A stretch of DNA of 64,000 nucleotides from contig CAKNIZ010000001.1 of NCBI GenBank assembly GCA_930980855.1, forward strand, positions 186,615 to 250,614, given 5' to 3'. Positions 15,330-23,755 of the stretch are shown piece after piece. How positions within the stretch are numbered: the first letter of the stretch is position 1; the number at the start of each line of letters is the position of its first letter. A model generated the notes under the pieces. That model saw nothing but the letters and a program-made list of their open reading frames with translations, searched no databases and was not told the origin of the DNA. The DNA comes from an uncultured Clostridium sp. (GTDB lineage Bacteria > Bacillota > Clostridia > TANB77 > CAG-508). Both the position numbers and the translations under genes were made by a program.

Positions 15330-17522
15330 TTATTTATTACGCTTTACATCATATACACTGTCTATTTTTCCAAGCTCTCTTTGCGCCTTTATTAAATCGT
15401 TTACATCTTTTACTTCTAAAGTTAATTCAACTATCGCAATTTTTTCTTTACTTGCTTTTGCTGAAACAGCAATTAATTTTGCATCAGTATTACCTATAAC
15501 TCTAATAACATCTGCAAGTAAACCTTCTCTATCATTTGCAAAAATTGTAATTTCTACATTGTATGAACTTGATTTTTGTTCATCCCAATAAACATCAATA
15601 ATTCTTCCTTCATCTTGAAGTAAATCTTTTACATTTTTACAATCTTTTCTATGTATTGTAACGCCTCTACCTCTAGTGATATATCCTATTATTTCATCTC
15701 CTGGAACGGGATTACAACATTTAGATATTCTTACTAGGCAATTATCTATTCCTTTTACTATAATTCCTGTTTTTGAATGTTTTATTTTTGGTGCAGTTTG
15801 TAATTCTTCTATTTTCTTTTCAACATTTTCTTCATTATGGTATTTTCTATACTCTTCTAATGTTCTTGCAATTATTTTATTAGCAGTAATTGACCCAAAT
15901 CCAACTGCTGCATACATATCATCCAAAGATTTAAATGCATATCTTTGAAGAGCTTGAGAATAGTACTTCTGAATAAAAAGCTCTTCTTCTGTCATTCCGA
16001 TTCTTTTTATTTCTTTTTCAATTAATTCTTTTCCTCTTGAAATATTTTGTTGTTTTTCATTTTTCTTAAACCATTGCTGAATTTTTGTTTTTGCTGAAGT
16101 ACTTTGTACAAATTTTAGCCAGTCCCTACTTGGACCTTTGCTATTATCATTTGTAATTATTTCTACAATATCTCCGCTTTTCAGTTTTGTGATAATTGGC
16201 ATCATTTTACTGTTTATTTTACATCCAACCATTTTGTTTCCAACTTCTGCATGTATCATATATGCAAAGTCTATTGGAGTACTTCCTTTTGGTAATGTTT
16301 TTATTTCACCTTTTGGTGTAAACACATATACCTCATCTTCAAATAATTCTGTTTTAAGTGTTTTTAGGAATTCTTGAGGGTCTTGCATATCTTTTTGCCA
16401 CTCCAAGCTTTCTCTAAGCCATGCAAGTTTATCTTCTGTAACTACAACATTTGCTTTTTTGCCTTTTAAAAAGCTGGATTCTTTATATGCCCAATGTGCT
16501 GCTATACCAAATTCCGCAACTCTATGCATATTATATGTTCTTATTTGTACTTCAAATGGAGTTCCATTTGGTCCAATTAATGTTGTATGTAATGATTGGT
16601 ACATATTAGGTTTTGGTACTGAAATATAATCCTTAAATCTTCCCGGCATAGGTGTATATAATTCATGCACAACTCCTAATGCAGCATAGCAATCTTTAAC
16701 TGAATTTACTAAAATTCTTAATGCAAAAAGGTCATATATTTGGTCAAGAGTTTTATTATCTCTTTGCATTTTTCTATAGATTGAATATAGGTGCTTTGCT
16801 CTTCCTGTTATTTCCCCTTCTATTCTTTCTTTTTTTAAATTTAGTTTTATTTCATCTTTTATTTCATCTATGAATTTTAATCTTTCTTCTCTTTTCTTAT
16901 CTATTCCTTCTACTAATTCTCTAAACTCTTCTGGGTAAAGATATTTAAAAGCTAAATCTTCTAACTCCCATTTTAAAGAGTACACACCTAATCTGTTTGC
17001 AAGCGGTGCATAAAGTTCCATAGTTTCTTTTGCATTAGCAATTTGTCTATCTCTTGATAAAAACTTTAGTGTTCGCATATTATGAAGTCTATCTGCTAAT
17101 TTTATTAGTATTACTCTTATATCTTTTCCCATTGCAAGAAACATTTTTCTATAATTTTCTACTTGCTCTTCTTCTGCACTTACATAATTAATTTTTCCAA
17201 GCTTCGTAACCCCATTTACCATATCTGCAATTTCTGGGCTAAATTCTTTCGATATATCTTGAATTGTAACGTCTGTATCTTCTGCCAAATCATGCATTAA
17301 CGCTGCACAAATTGTTGCATCATCTAGACCTAGTGTAGATAATATATATGCCACTTGTAATGGATGAATTATATATGGTTCCCCTGACTTACGTTTTTGA
17401 TCTCCATGATGAGAAACAGCATAATTAAACGCTTTTGTAACAAGCTTTGTATCTGTTTTTCTATTATGCTTCTTCATTTCTGTTATAATATCTTTTATCG
17501 TCATTTCTTTTATTTCTGACAT
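15330..17522 (-). CDS. relA: Bifunctional (p)ppGpp synthetase/hydrolase RelA/SpoT
   Basis: Makes and degrades the stringent alarmone (p)ppGpp. The 730 residues are laid out as expected: HD hydrolase domain (HHGDQKRKSGEPYIIHPLQVA and AALMHDLAEDT, with an alanine where most have valine), synthetase domain (RAKHLYSIYRKM, DLFALRILV, YQSLHTTLIGPNG), TGS domain (VYVFTPKGEIKTLPKGSTPIDFAYMIH) and a C-terminal ACT domain. Both active sites look intact, so it should be bifunctional. It sits 30 bases after recJ and precedes hisS, the usual Firmicutes neighbour. Confidence 0.95.
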   Translation of the reverse strand: MSEIKEMTIKDIITEMKKHNRKTDTKLVTKAFNYAVSHHGDQKRKSGEPYIIHPLQVAYILSTLGLDDATICAALMHDLAEDTDVTIQDISKEFSPEIADMVNGVTKLGKINYVSAEEEQVENYRKMFLAMGKDIRVILIKLADRLHNMRTLKFLSRDRQIANAKETMELYAPLANRLGVYSLKWELEDLAFKYLYPEEFRELVEGIDKKREERLKFIDEIKDEIKLNLKKERIEGEITGRAKHLYSIYRKMQRDNKTLDQIYDLFALRILVNSVKDCYAALGVVHELYTPMPGRFKDYISVPKPNMYQSLHTTLIGPNGTPFEVQIRTYNMHRVAEFGIAAHWAYKESSFLKGKKANVVVTEDKLAWLRESLEWQKDMQDPQEFLKTLKTELFEDEVYVFTPKGEIKTLPKGSTPIDFAYMIHAEVGNKMVGCKINSKMMPIITKLKSGDIVEIITNDNSKGPSRDWLKFVQSTSAKTKIQQWFKKNEKQQNISRGKELIEKEIKRIGMTEEELFIQKYYSQALQRYAFKSLDDMYAAVGFGSITANKIIARTLEEYRKYHNEENVEKKIEELQTAPKIKHSKTGIIVKGIDNCLVRISKCCNPVPGDEIIGYITRGRGVTIHRKDCKNVKDLLQDEGRIIDVYWDEQKSSSYNVEITIFANDREGLLADVIRVIGNTDAKLIAVSAKASKEKIAIVELTLEVKDVNDLIKAQRELGKIDSVYDVKRNK

Positions 17523-17552
17523 ATATATCCCCTCCTATTTTTTATATCTATA

Positions 17553-19238
17553 TCATATACTGCTCCTTATATCTTTTAAAGTTATTTGTATATTTTCTAT
17601 ATTTCTAAATTGATTAATTCCAATATTTCCAACAATATCTACTCTATCTCCAATTTGATAAATTGATGTTAAATTTCCCATATTGAAGCCAATTGCATCT
17701 ACTAAAATATTCCCATCTGCTAATAATAATTTTAGATGCTTTCCATCTGATAATGCTCTTATTGAATCTATTTTAAGATTTTTATATAGTACAACAGGTA
17801 ATGTATTGCCTTCTCCAAATGGCTCTAACAACTCTATTTTTTTAATTTCATCTATATTCATGTCTTTTGAAGTAATTACAGTATCTATCAATAATTCTGG
17901 AGCCAACTCTTCGATATTCTTCTCTTTTGCATATTCTTCAATTTTTTCCTTAAATTTAGAAAAGTTTTCTTTTTTTAAACTAAGGCCTATTGCCATGCTA
18001 TGGCCCCCAGAAGCTGTTAAATATTCCTTGCAATTATATACTGCTTCATGTAAATCAAATCCTGGTATACTTCTTCCTGAACCTTTTCCATCTTCTCCTT
18101 CAAAACAGACTAAAATACTTGGTTTATATGTTAAATCCGTAATTTTCGATGCTACGATTCCTATAACTCCATGATGCCAGTTTTCTTTTCCTATAACAAC
18201 ACATGGGTCCTTCTCATTTTTGATAGCTATCTCTAAGGCTTCATTATATATATTCTTCTCTATTTCTTGCCTTTGCCTATTATAGTCTTCTAAATTTTGT
18301 GCTAACTTCCTTGCTTCGATTGGATCATCTGTTAAAAAAAGATTCAAAGCGTCTTCCTGATGTCCCATTCTACCAGATGCATTTATTCTTGGAGATATTC
18401 CAAAAGAAATAGCTGTTGAATCTATTTTCCTTATTCCTGCCATTTCAATCAATGTTCTAAGTCCTATATTTCTAGTAACTTGGGTTAGTTTAAGCCCTAA
18501 TTTAGCTATAACTCTATTTTCATCCATTAAAGTTACTATATCTGAAATAGTTCCAACACAAGCAATATCTATATATTTTAACCATTCATTTTCTGGTAAA
18601 TTGAGTTTTATACTTATTGCTTGAATCAGTTTAAAAGCCACTCCACAACCTGCAAGTTGTGTAAATGGATATTTGCTGTCCTTTCTTTTTGCATCAATTA
18701 CCGCTATAGTATCAGGTATTTCCTCTGGTACTTCATGATGGTCAGTAACAATCACATCTATTCCTAAACTCTTTGCAAGTTCAACCTCATTTTTCGCCGT
18801 AATTCCGCAATCTACTGTTATCATCAAATTATATCCTTCACTTGCTATTTCTCTAATAGCATCCTCATTTAGTCCATATCCTTCATCTAATCGATTCGGA
18901 ATATATGTACCAACATTAATTCCTCTATCCTGCATAAATCTTTTAATAATTGTTGTGCTTGTTATACCATCAGCATCATAATCACCATATACAACTATTT
19001 TTTCTTCATCTTGCATTGCTTTTAAGATTCTCTCTATAGCCTTGTCCATATCAGGTAAAAGGAATGGGTCATGAAAATTCTTTCTAGTAGGATTTAAAAA
19101 AATAGTTATCTCTTCATCATTCAAATCATATTCTGCTAATTTCTGTGCTACTAAATTACTTACATTGTATTTATTTTTTATTTCTTCTATTCTTTTAAAA
19201 TCATTTTCTTTAATTCTCCATTTCTTATTCATACTCAT
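17553..19238 (-). CDS. recJ: Single-stranded-DNA exonuclease RecJ
   Basis: 5'-3' single-strand exonuclease of recombination and mismatch repair. The DHH phosphoesterase motifs are intact: VVYGDYDADGITST, the DCGIT loop, VIVTDHHEVPEE and SGRMGH; the DHHA1 part has GSGRSIPGFDLHEAV and ASGGHSMAIG, and an OB-like domain ends the protein. At 561 residues it is at the short end for RecJ. Two ATGs six bases apart could start it. AGGAG lies unusually far (16 bases) upstream and a TATAAT box ends only five bases before the first ATG, so the start is uncertain by two codons. Confidence 0.93.
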   Translation of the reverse strand: MSMNKKWRIKENDFKRIEEIKNKYNVSNLVAQKLAEYDLNDEEITIFLNPTRKNFHDPFLLPDMDKAIERILKAMQDEEKIVVYGDYDADGITSTTIIKRFMQDRGINVGTYIPNRLDEGYGLNEDAIREIASEGYNLMITVDCGITAKNEVELAKSLGIDVIVTDHHEVPEEIPDTIAVIDAKRKDSKYPFTQLAGCGVAFKLIQAISIKLNLPENEWLKYIDIACVGTISDIVTLMDENRVIAKLGLKLTQVTRNIGLRTLIEMAGIRKIDSTAISFGISPRINASGRMGHQEDALNLFLTDDPIEARKLAQNLEDYNRQRQEIEKNIYNEALEIAIKNEKDPCVVIGKENWHHGVIGIVASKITDLTYKPSILVCFEGEDGKGSGRSIPGFDLHEAVYNCKEYLTASGGHSMAIGLSLKKENFSKFKEKIEEYAKEKNIEELAPELLIDTVITSKDMNIDEIKKIELLEPFGEGNTLPVVLYKNLKIDSIRALSDGKHLKLLLADGNILVDAIGFNMGNLTSIYQIGDRVDIVGNIGINQFRNIENIQITLKDIRSSI

Positions 19239-19317
19239 ACTTTATTATACACTTCTCCTAATTTTACTTTGTACTATTTTATCTCATTTTAATAGTTTTT
19301 TCAATAGTTTTGTTTCA

Positions 19318-19375
19318 ACCAAAGGGTACGCCCCTTTTTGTCGATGTTCAATCAAAAAGAGGCGTACCCTTTGGT
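19318..19375. repeat. REP-like palindrome GGGTACGCC between recO and recJ
   Basis: ACCAAAGGGTACGCC (19318-19332) and its exact complement (19361-19375) form a 15-bp stem that continues with one mismatch through CTTTTTG/CAAAAAG. It begins seven bases after the recO stop. No T-run follows on the minus strand, so it is not a standard terminator; the layout resembles REP sequences of RAYT transposases. Confidence 0.65.
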
Positions 19376-19381
19376 CTCCTT

Positions 19382-20092
19382 TTAATATTCTTTTTCTAAA
19401 CACTCGTTTAAGTATATCTTGCTTACTAATTGAAGCTCTTTTTTATTTTCTTCTGACAATTCAAATGAATATATTTTTTTTGGATCTGATAATATGATAT
19501 ATCTTATTGCTTTTATTGTTGTATCACTAATTTCCATTGCTCCTTTATCTTGTCTTCCACATGCTTCACATTTAAAGCCACTATTCTTAAAACTAAAGTA
19601 TCTTAGCTTTTCTTTTGTTTTACAGTTTACGCATTTATCTATTACTGGTCTAAATCCTAATATACTTAACAAACGTATTTTAAATATTGATAGTATGAAT
19701 TCCATGTCTTTTTCTGTTTCAGATAACATATATATTGTGTTTAATGTAAGTTGCAATATTCTATATGTGTTTTGGTTTTCGTCTGTTACATCATTTACTA
19801 TTTTTGCAACTTTTGATGCATATGTTAGTTTATCTATATCTAGTCTTAAGTTATAAAATATTTCTATTGGTTCGCATGAGTTTATATGATATGAGCTTGC
19901 TCCTTTATATATTAAAAAATCGCCGAAACATAAAAATTGAGTACCTGCCATCAGTGTACTCTTTGGTTTTCTTGCTCCCTTTGCACTACATCCTATTTTT
20001 CCCAAATCAGGAGTAAGAAGGGTGCACATTTTATCATAGTCACCCATATTATTTTGAGCTAGAATAATTCCTTTTGTTTTTATAATTCCCAT
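19382..20092 (-). CDS. recO: DNA repair protein RecO
   Basis: RecO loads RecA onto SSB-coated single-stranded DNA together with RecR. The 236 residues open with the OB-fold (KTKGIILAQNNMGDYDKMCTLLTPDLGKIGCSAKGARKPKS), have the helical middle and a zinc-binding site made by CVNCKTKEK and CEACGRQ (about 155-182). Its start lies inside the end of the yqzL-like gene, a 13-base overlap, so the two are coupled. The era-yqzL-recO order matches Bacillus. Confidence 0.93.
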   Translation of the reverse strand: MGIIKTKGIILAQNNMGDYDKMCTLLTPDLGKIGCSAKGARKPKSTLMAGTQFLCFGDFLIYKGASSYHINSCEPIEIFYNLRLDIDKLTYASKVAKIVNDVTDENQNTYRILQLTLNTIYMLSETEKDMEFILSIFKIRLLSILGFRPVIDKCVNCKTKEKLRYFSFKNSGFKCEACGRQDKGAMEISDTTIKAIRYIILSDPKKIYSFELSEENKKELQLVSKIYLNECLEKEY

Positions 20093-20274
20093 TTTATATC
20101 TTCTTTTTCTACATCCTTTATACTTTTTTCATTATTTCCTATTATTTCATTTGTTACTTCGATGTTATTGGTATTTCCAATATTTTTCATAGTTTTGTCT
20201 ACTTCTAAAAGTTCTAACATTGTATTAATGTTTCCCGTTGTTTTAAAAGTATTCCAAGCAATTTGTTTTAACAT
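20080..20274 (-). CDS. YqzL-like small protein
   Basis: A 64-residue protein whose first 25 residues (MLKQIAWNTFKTTGNINTML) resemble the YqzL family, which shows a W-x-x-F-x-x-TG-x-I pattern. In Bacillus yqzL also lies between era and recO, which supports the assignment. The C-terminal 40 residues are asparagine- and glutamate-rich and probably disordered, making this copy longer than typical. Function of the family is not established to my knowledge. Its stop overlaps recO. Confidence 0.7.
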   Translation of the reverse strand: MLKQIAWNTFKTTGNINTMLELLEVDKTMKNIGNTNNIEVTNEIIGNNEKSIKDVEKEDIKWEL

Positions 20275-20283
20275 AGCACTCTC

Positions 20284-21183
20284 CTATTCTTCTGCTTTAA
20301 ATTTTTTCACTATGCTCATATCATTAATCCAATCTTCTTTAACTTTTACCCAAAGTTTCAAATTTACTTTTGTATCTAGCATTTTTTCTAAATCTTCACG
20401 AGCATATGTACCTATCTTTTTAAGCATGTTTCCATTCTTCCCTATTATTATGCCCTTATGTGATTCTCTTAAACAGAAAATTGTTGCTTCTACATCGTAA
20501 ATTTTTTCCATCTCTTTTGTTTTTCTTGTTTTCATTTTTGTAACTTCTACTAAAATGCCATGAGGAACTTCATCTTGCAATAGTTTTAAGGCTTTTTCCC
20601 TAATTGTTTCTTCTGCAATTTGTCTTAGAGTTTGATTTGTATATTCCTCTACACTATAATATGCTGGACCTTCTTTTAAGTTACTTTCTATTTCATCAAT
20701 AATTTCTTCTATATTTTTATCTTTTTTTACTGACACTGGTATTATTGCTACAAAGTCGTATAAATTTTTATACTTATCAATTAAATCTGCTATCTTTTTA
20801 GCATCTACTAAATCTATTTTGTTAATTATTAAAATAGTTTTCTTTTTACTTTCTTTTATTTTTTCCAATATTTTTTCATCTATACTTTTTTCTGTAGCTT
20901 CTATAACATAAAGTACAACATCTACATCTGGAATTGAACTTATCGCATTTTCATTCATCATATTTCCCAATTTTGATTTTGATTTATGAAGACCAGGTGT
21001 ATCCATTATTACTATTTGTGAATTGGGTCTATTTATTATTCCTCTAATTATGGTTCTTGTTGTTTGTGGTTTATTTGCTATAGCTGATATCTTTTCTCCT
21101 ACTAATCTATTTATAATACTTGATTTTCCAACATTTGTTTTACCAACTACTGTTACAAAACCAGATTTAAAACAATCCATCAT
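20284..21183 (-). CDS. era: GTPase Era
   Basis: Essential GTPase that binds the 3' end of 16S rRNA and helps mature the 30S subunit. The 299 residues have G1 GKTNVGKSSIINRLVG, G2 region KPQTTRT, G3 DTPGLHKSKS and G4 NKIDLV, then a C-terminal KH domain with the GKNGNMLKKIG loop (about 240-255). Two successive ATGs are possible starts; AAGGA is five bases before the first and eight before the second. Two tandem palindromic elements separate it from the upstream DUF3048 gene, which may break the operon. Confidence 0.96.
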   Translation of the reverse strand: MMDCFKSGFVTVVGKTNVGKSSIINRLVGEKISAIANKPQTTRTIIRGIINRPNSQIVIMDTPGLHKSKSKLGNMMNENAISSIPDVDVVLYVIEATEKSIDEKILEKIKESKKKTILIINKIDLVDAKKIADLIDKYKNLYDFVAIIPVSVKKDKNIEEIIDEIESNLKEGPAYYSVEEYTNQTLRQIAEETIREKALKLLQDEVPHGILVEVTKMKTRKTKEMEKIYDVEATIFCLRESHKGIIIGKNGNMLKKIGTYAREDLEKMLDTKVNLKLWVKVKEDWINDMSIVKKFKAEE

Positions 21184-21207
21184 TATATCCTTTCTAAATT
21201 ATATTAT

Positions 21208-21294
21208 ATTGTATATTCAAGTTCTTGCAGTTTCTCGCAGCTTGGAGGACTTTACGTCCGACAGCAAGAAACAAAAGAACTTTGAATATACAAT
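21208..21294. repeat. Palindromic element, short form (copy 4, first of a tandem pair)
   Basis: ATTGTATATTCAA (21208-21220) and its complement (21282-21294) enclose a GTTTC...GAAAC core with GGAC/GTCC hairpin. The end of this copy doubles as the outer left arm of the next one. The usual outer left arm is replaced by the start of era. Confidence 0.85.
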
Positions 21295-21439
21295 TTTCAG
21301 CTTATTATAAAATTACTATAAATGTATATTCAAGTTCTTGCAGTTTCGCGCAGCTTGGAGGACTTTATGTCCGACAGCAAGAAACAAAAGAACTTTGAAT
21401 ATACAATTTAAAATTATTTATAACTGCTATAAATTGTAT
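21289..21439. repeat. Palindromic element, 151-bp short form (copy 5, second of a tandem pair)
   Basis: Inner part 21321-21408 is almost identical to copy 4. Outer arms TACAATTTTCAG and CTGCTATAAATTGTAT give about 151 bp. Together the two copies fill the whole spacer between DUF3048 and era. Confidence 0.8.
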
Positions 21440-21451
21440 CAACTCACATTA

Positions 21452-22510
21452 TTACGCATTTGCCTCAATCTTCACATTCGCATTTATTGGACAAATTTGC
21501 ATAAATGTATTTCCATCATTTACATCTATTTCATTCCCATCTAAATCTTTATATACTGTTTTTGAACTTCTTGAAACTTTTTCACATTTTATTGGTATAG
21601 CCTTTCCATTTGTAATATAGTATCCATCTTTAGTTCCAGTTGTATTCATAGTTTGTCTACCTTTATTTTCTCCATCATTCAATGTGCTATTTGCAATAAA
21701 TTCTATTATTATATTTTTTGCTGTTACATCTTCTCCTGTTGTCCAATCTGTTTGTTTTTTGTTTCTTGAATATCTAGTATATCTTTTTGTTTCACTATTA
21801 TATTCCCATTTAACTACATTTGATTGTGAATATGGAATTGTTACTGTGTCTGCTACAGTTCCATTTTCTAAATCCACTTCCTCTGTAACATAATTTAAAA
21901 CACTTTCAGATGATGAAGTAGTTCTATATCCTTTATCATTTGCTATTTCTAAGATTTTTTCTGTTGAGGTTGCAACATTATGAGGAGATTTCTTTTCTTT
22001 TACTCTCCAAAATTCTTTTGTAGTTTCAGATATACCATTTATATTGTTTACACCTAAGGTTCTTATATCTGATTGAGCTTGAGGACTCCAACCATAGTGC
22101 ACATATATAGCATCATTTTCTAAAGCATAATCCAGAAAATAATGTCTTGAACTTCTTACTGGCCCTATTCTTTCCAAATTAGCTCCTTTAAATAAAGCCA
22201 TTAATCTAGATTCTCCACCTTCTACAATTATTTCATATACCATATATGCATCATTTAATCCTGCTTGTGGAAGTGCATCTATGTTATTGTCTATCATTAC
22301 TGCTATAGGTCTTTGTTCCCCTTTATATATTTGAACAGTTGGCATTTCTGCAACAATTGTATTTTGATTTTGTTCTTCGTTTACAACTTCTGTTCCTAAA
22401 AATGTTGGATTATTTCCTTCTATTCCTTTAATGTACAATATTGCACAGCAAACCGCTATTGCAATAACACATAATATAATAACTATTGTTAAAATGACTT
22501 TTTTCTTCAT
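21452..22510 (-). CDS. DUF3048 (YerB-type) membrane-anchored protein
   Basis: 352 residues with an N-terminal membrane anchor (VILTIVIILCVIAIAVCCAILYI, about 5-27) and an external domain of the DUF3048 family, recognisable by RPIAVMIDNNIDALPQAGL, YEIIVEGGESRLMALF, IGPVRSSRHYFLDYA and the C-terminal NDGENKGRQTMNTTGTKDGYYI. The conserved pattern points to an extracytoplasmic protein of unknown activity, perhaps carbohydrate or wall associated. There is no lipobox of the usual spacing, so it is probably a signal-anchored protein rather than a lipoprotein. It follows the dgkA fusion by 14 bases. Confidence 0.82.
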   Translation of the reverse strand: MKKKVILTIVIILCVIAIAVCCAILYIKGIEGNNPTFLGTEVVNEEQNQNTIVAEMPTVQIYKGEQRPIAVMIDNNIDALPQAGLNDAYMVYEIIVEGGESRLMALFKGANLERIGPVRSSRHYFLDYALENDAIYVHYGWSPQAQSDIRTLGVNNINGISETTKEFWRVKEKKSPHNVATSTEKILEIANDKGYRTTSSSESVLNYVTEEVDLENGTVADTVTIPYSQSNVVKWEYNSETKRYTRYSRNKKQTDWTTGEDVTAKNIIIEFIANSTLNDGENKGRQTMNTTGTKDGYYITNGKAIPIKCEKVSRSSKTVYKDLDGNEIDVNDGNTFMQICPINANVKIEANA

Positions 22511-22524
22511 ACGTTTCTCCCATT

Positions 22525-23268
22525 TTATATTCTAAAAATTGTTAACCCATATATTAATATTACTATTAATGGTCCCATAAATGCTCCAAATACCACTTCA
22601 CCTAAGTTTCTTGTATCATTTAATCTATTTCCTGCAATTAATATCGATAGTGCTAAACTTAAACAAAATACTACTGGGTCTTGAGTGTTTATCCAAATTG
22701 CAGTTAAAATTGCAAATGCAATAGCCGTTTGCCCACTTGGGATAAATACATCCTTATTTGGATTTTTTTGTTTTCTATAATTAGAAGCAGCTTTAACAGC
22801 AATTATTCCAATTACTGTTAGTATAATCCCTACGAATGCTAAATGTGTTGGTGAAGCAATCATTTGACTAAATAAGCTCTGTCCCATTTGTGTAAGTTCT
22901 GTTTCTCTAAAAAACAGAAAATATGCTACTACTATATCATTGCAAGCAGCAAGAACTACTGCTCCTGCTGCCACATCTTTTGCTATTTTAGCTTTAGGAT
23001 GATATGTATCAACATACAAATCTACAACTGTTTCTATAGCAGTATTTATCATTTCAGCAAATATTACAAAAAATACAGCAAAAGTAAGGCATAGAAATTC
23101 GGCTGTAGTAAAATTATAAAATAGGCTTAGTATCATTACTATTACACCTATAATTAACTGCTTTTTAATATTACTTTGTGTTGTTGCAGCATATACTATA
23201 CCATTTACTGCATTATTACATGCTTCTATAAAATTATGATTATAGAGTCTTTCATCCTTTTTTTTCAT
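22525..23268 (-). CDS. Diacylglycerol/undecaprenol kinase fused to a degenerate PAP2 domain
   Basis: Residues 1-120 are a DgkA-family membrane kinase that phosphorylates undecaprenol or diacylglycerol: the signature EMINTAIETVVDL (72-84) holds the catalytic glutamates, and the helices match. Residues 130-247 resemble a PAP2 lipid phosphatase with several membrane helices, but its key residues are changed. The PSGH motif reads PSGQ (Gln180), and the SR-x5-H motif reads NR-x5-N (Asn221), so both catalytic histidines are missing. The kinase should work while the second half is probably structural or regulatory. It lies between ybeY and DUF3048; dgkA next to ybeY is the Bacillus order. Confidence 0.85.
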   Translation of the reverse strand: MKKKDERLYNHNFIEACNNAVNGIVYAATTQSNIKKQLIIGVIVMILSLFYNFTTAEFLCLTFAVFFVIFAEMINTAIETVVDLYVDTYHPKAKIAKDVAAGAVVLAACNDIVVAYFLFFRETELTQMGQSLFSQMIASPTHLAFVGIILTVIGIIAVKAASNYRKQKNPNKDVFIPSGQTAIAFAILTAIWINTQDPVVFCLSLALSILIAGNRLNDTRNLGEVVFGAFMGPLIVILIYGLTIFRI

Positions 23269-23272
23269 ATAC

Positions 23273-23755
23273 CTATTCTCCCCTTGTTATATGCAATTTA
23301 TTTAGGATTTCGTCCTCCTTCTTTCTCATTTCTTTTTTTTCATTATCGCTTATATGGTCATATCCCATTAGATGATAAAATCCATGTACAGTCATATATG
23401 CCAGCTCTCTTTCAAAACTATGTCCATATTCGGCTGCTTGTTCTTCTACTTTAGGAATTGAGATTATTATATCACCTAAAACATCTTCTACAGGATAATC
23501 ACTTTGCATTAATTTTTCTAATTCTTCTTTTTGGAACATAGGAAAAGATAATACATCTGTTGGCTTATCTATGTTTCTATATTGTTTATTAATTTTTTGT
23601 ATTTCTTCTGGAACAGTTAAAGTTATACTTATGTATAACTTTAACTTTGTTAATCCTTCATTTTTGAAACATTCATTTAATACTTTATTTATTATTTCTT
23701 CATATTCCTTATTTTCAGATATTCCATTATACTGAATCTCAGCATGCTGCTCCAT
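23273..23755 (-). CDS. ybeY: Endoribonuclease YbeY
   Basis: Metal-dependent RNase involved in 16S rRNA maturation and ribosome quality control. The 160 residues include the zinc motif HGFYHLMGYDH (about 119-129), where Tyr replaces the common Leu without touching the three histidines, and NKQYRNIDKPTDVLSFPM. A TTG one codon upstream would extend it, but ATG 23755 has the better spacing from AAGGAAGGG. It overlaps the end of the unknown upstream gene by 17 bases, so the two are coupled. Confidence 0.93.
   Translation of the reverse strand: MEQHAEIQYNGISENKEYEEIINKVLNECFKNEGLTKLKLYISITLTVPEEIQKINKQYRNIDKPTDVLSFPMFQKEELEKLMQSDYPVEDVLGDIIISIPKVEEQAAEYGHSFERELAYMTVHGFYHLMGYDHISDNEKKEMRKKEDEILNKLHITRGE

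Noticed and set aside
21338-21544. Plus-strand frame of 68 codons
   Set aside because: Its first third is the core of a palindromic element and the rest is antisense to the DUF3048 gene; no ribosome binding site.
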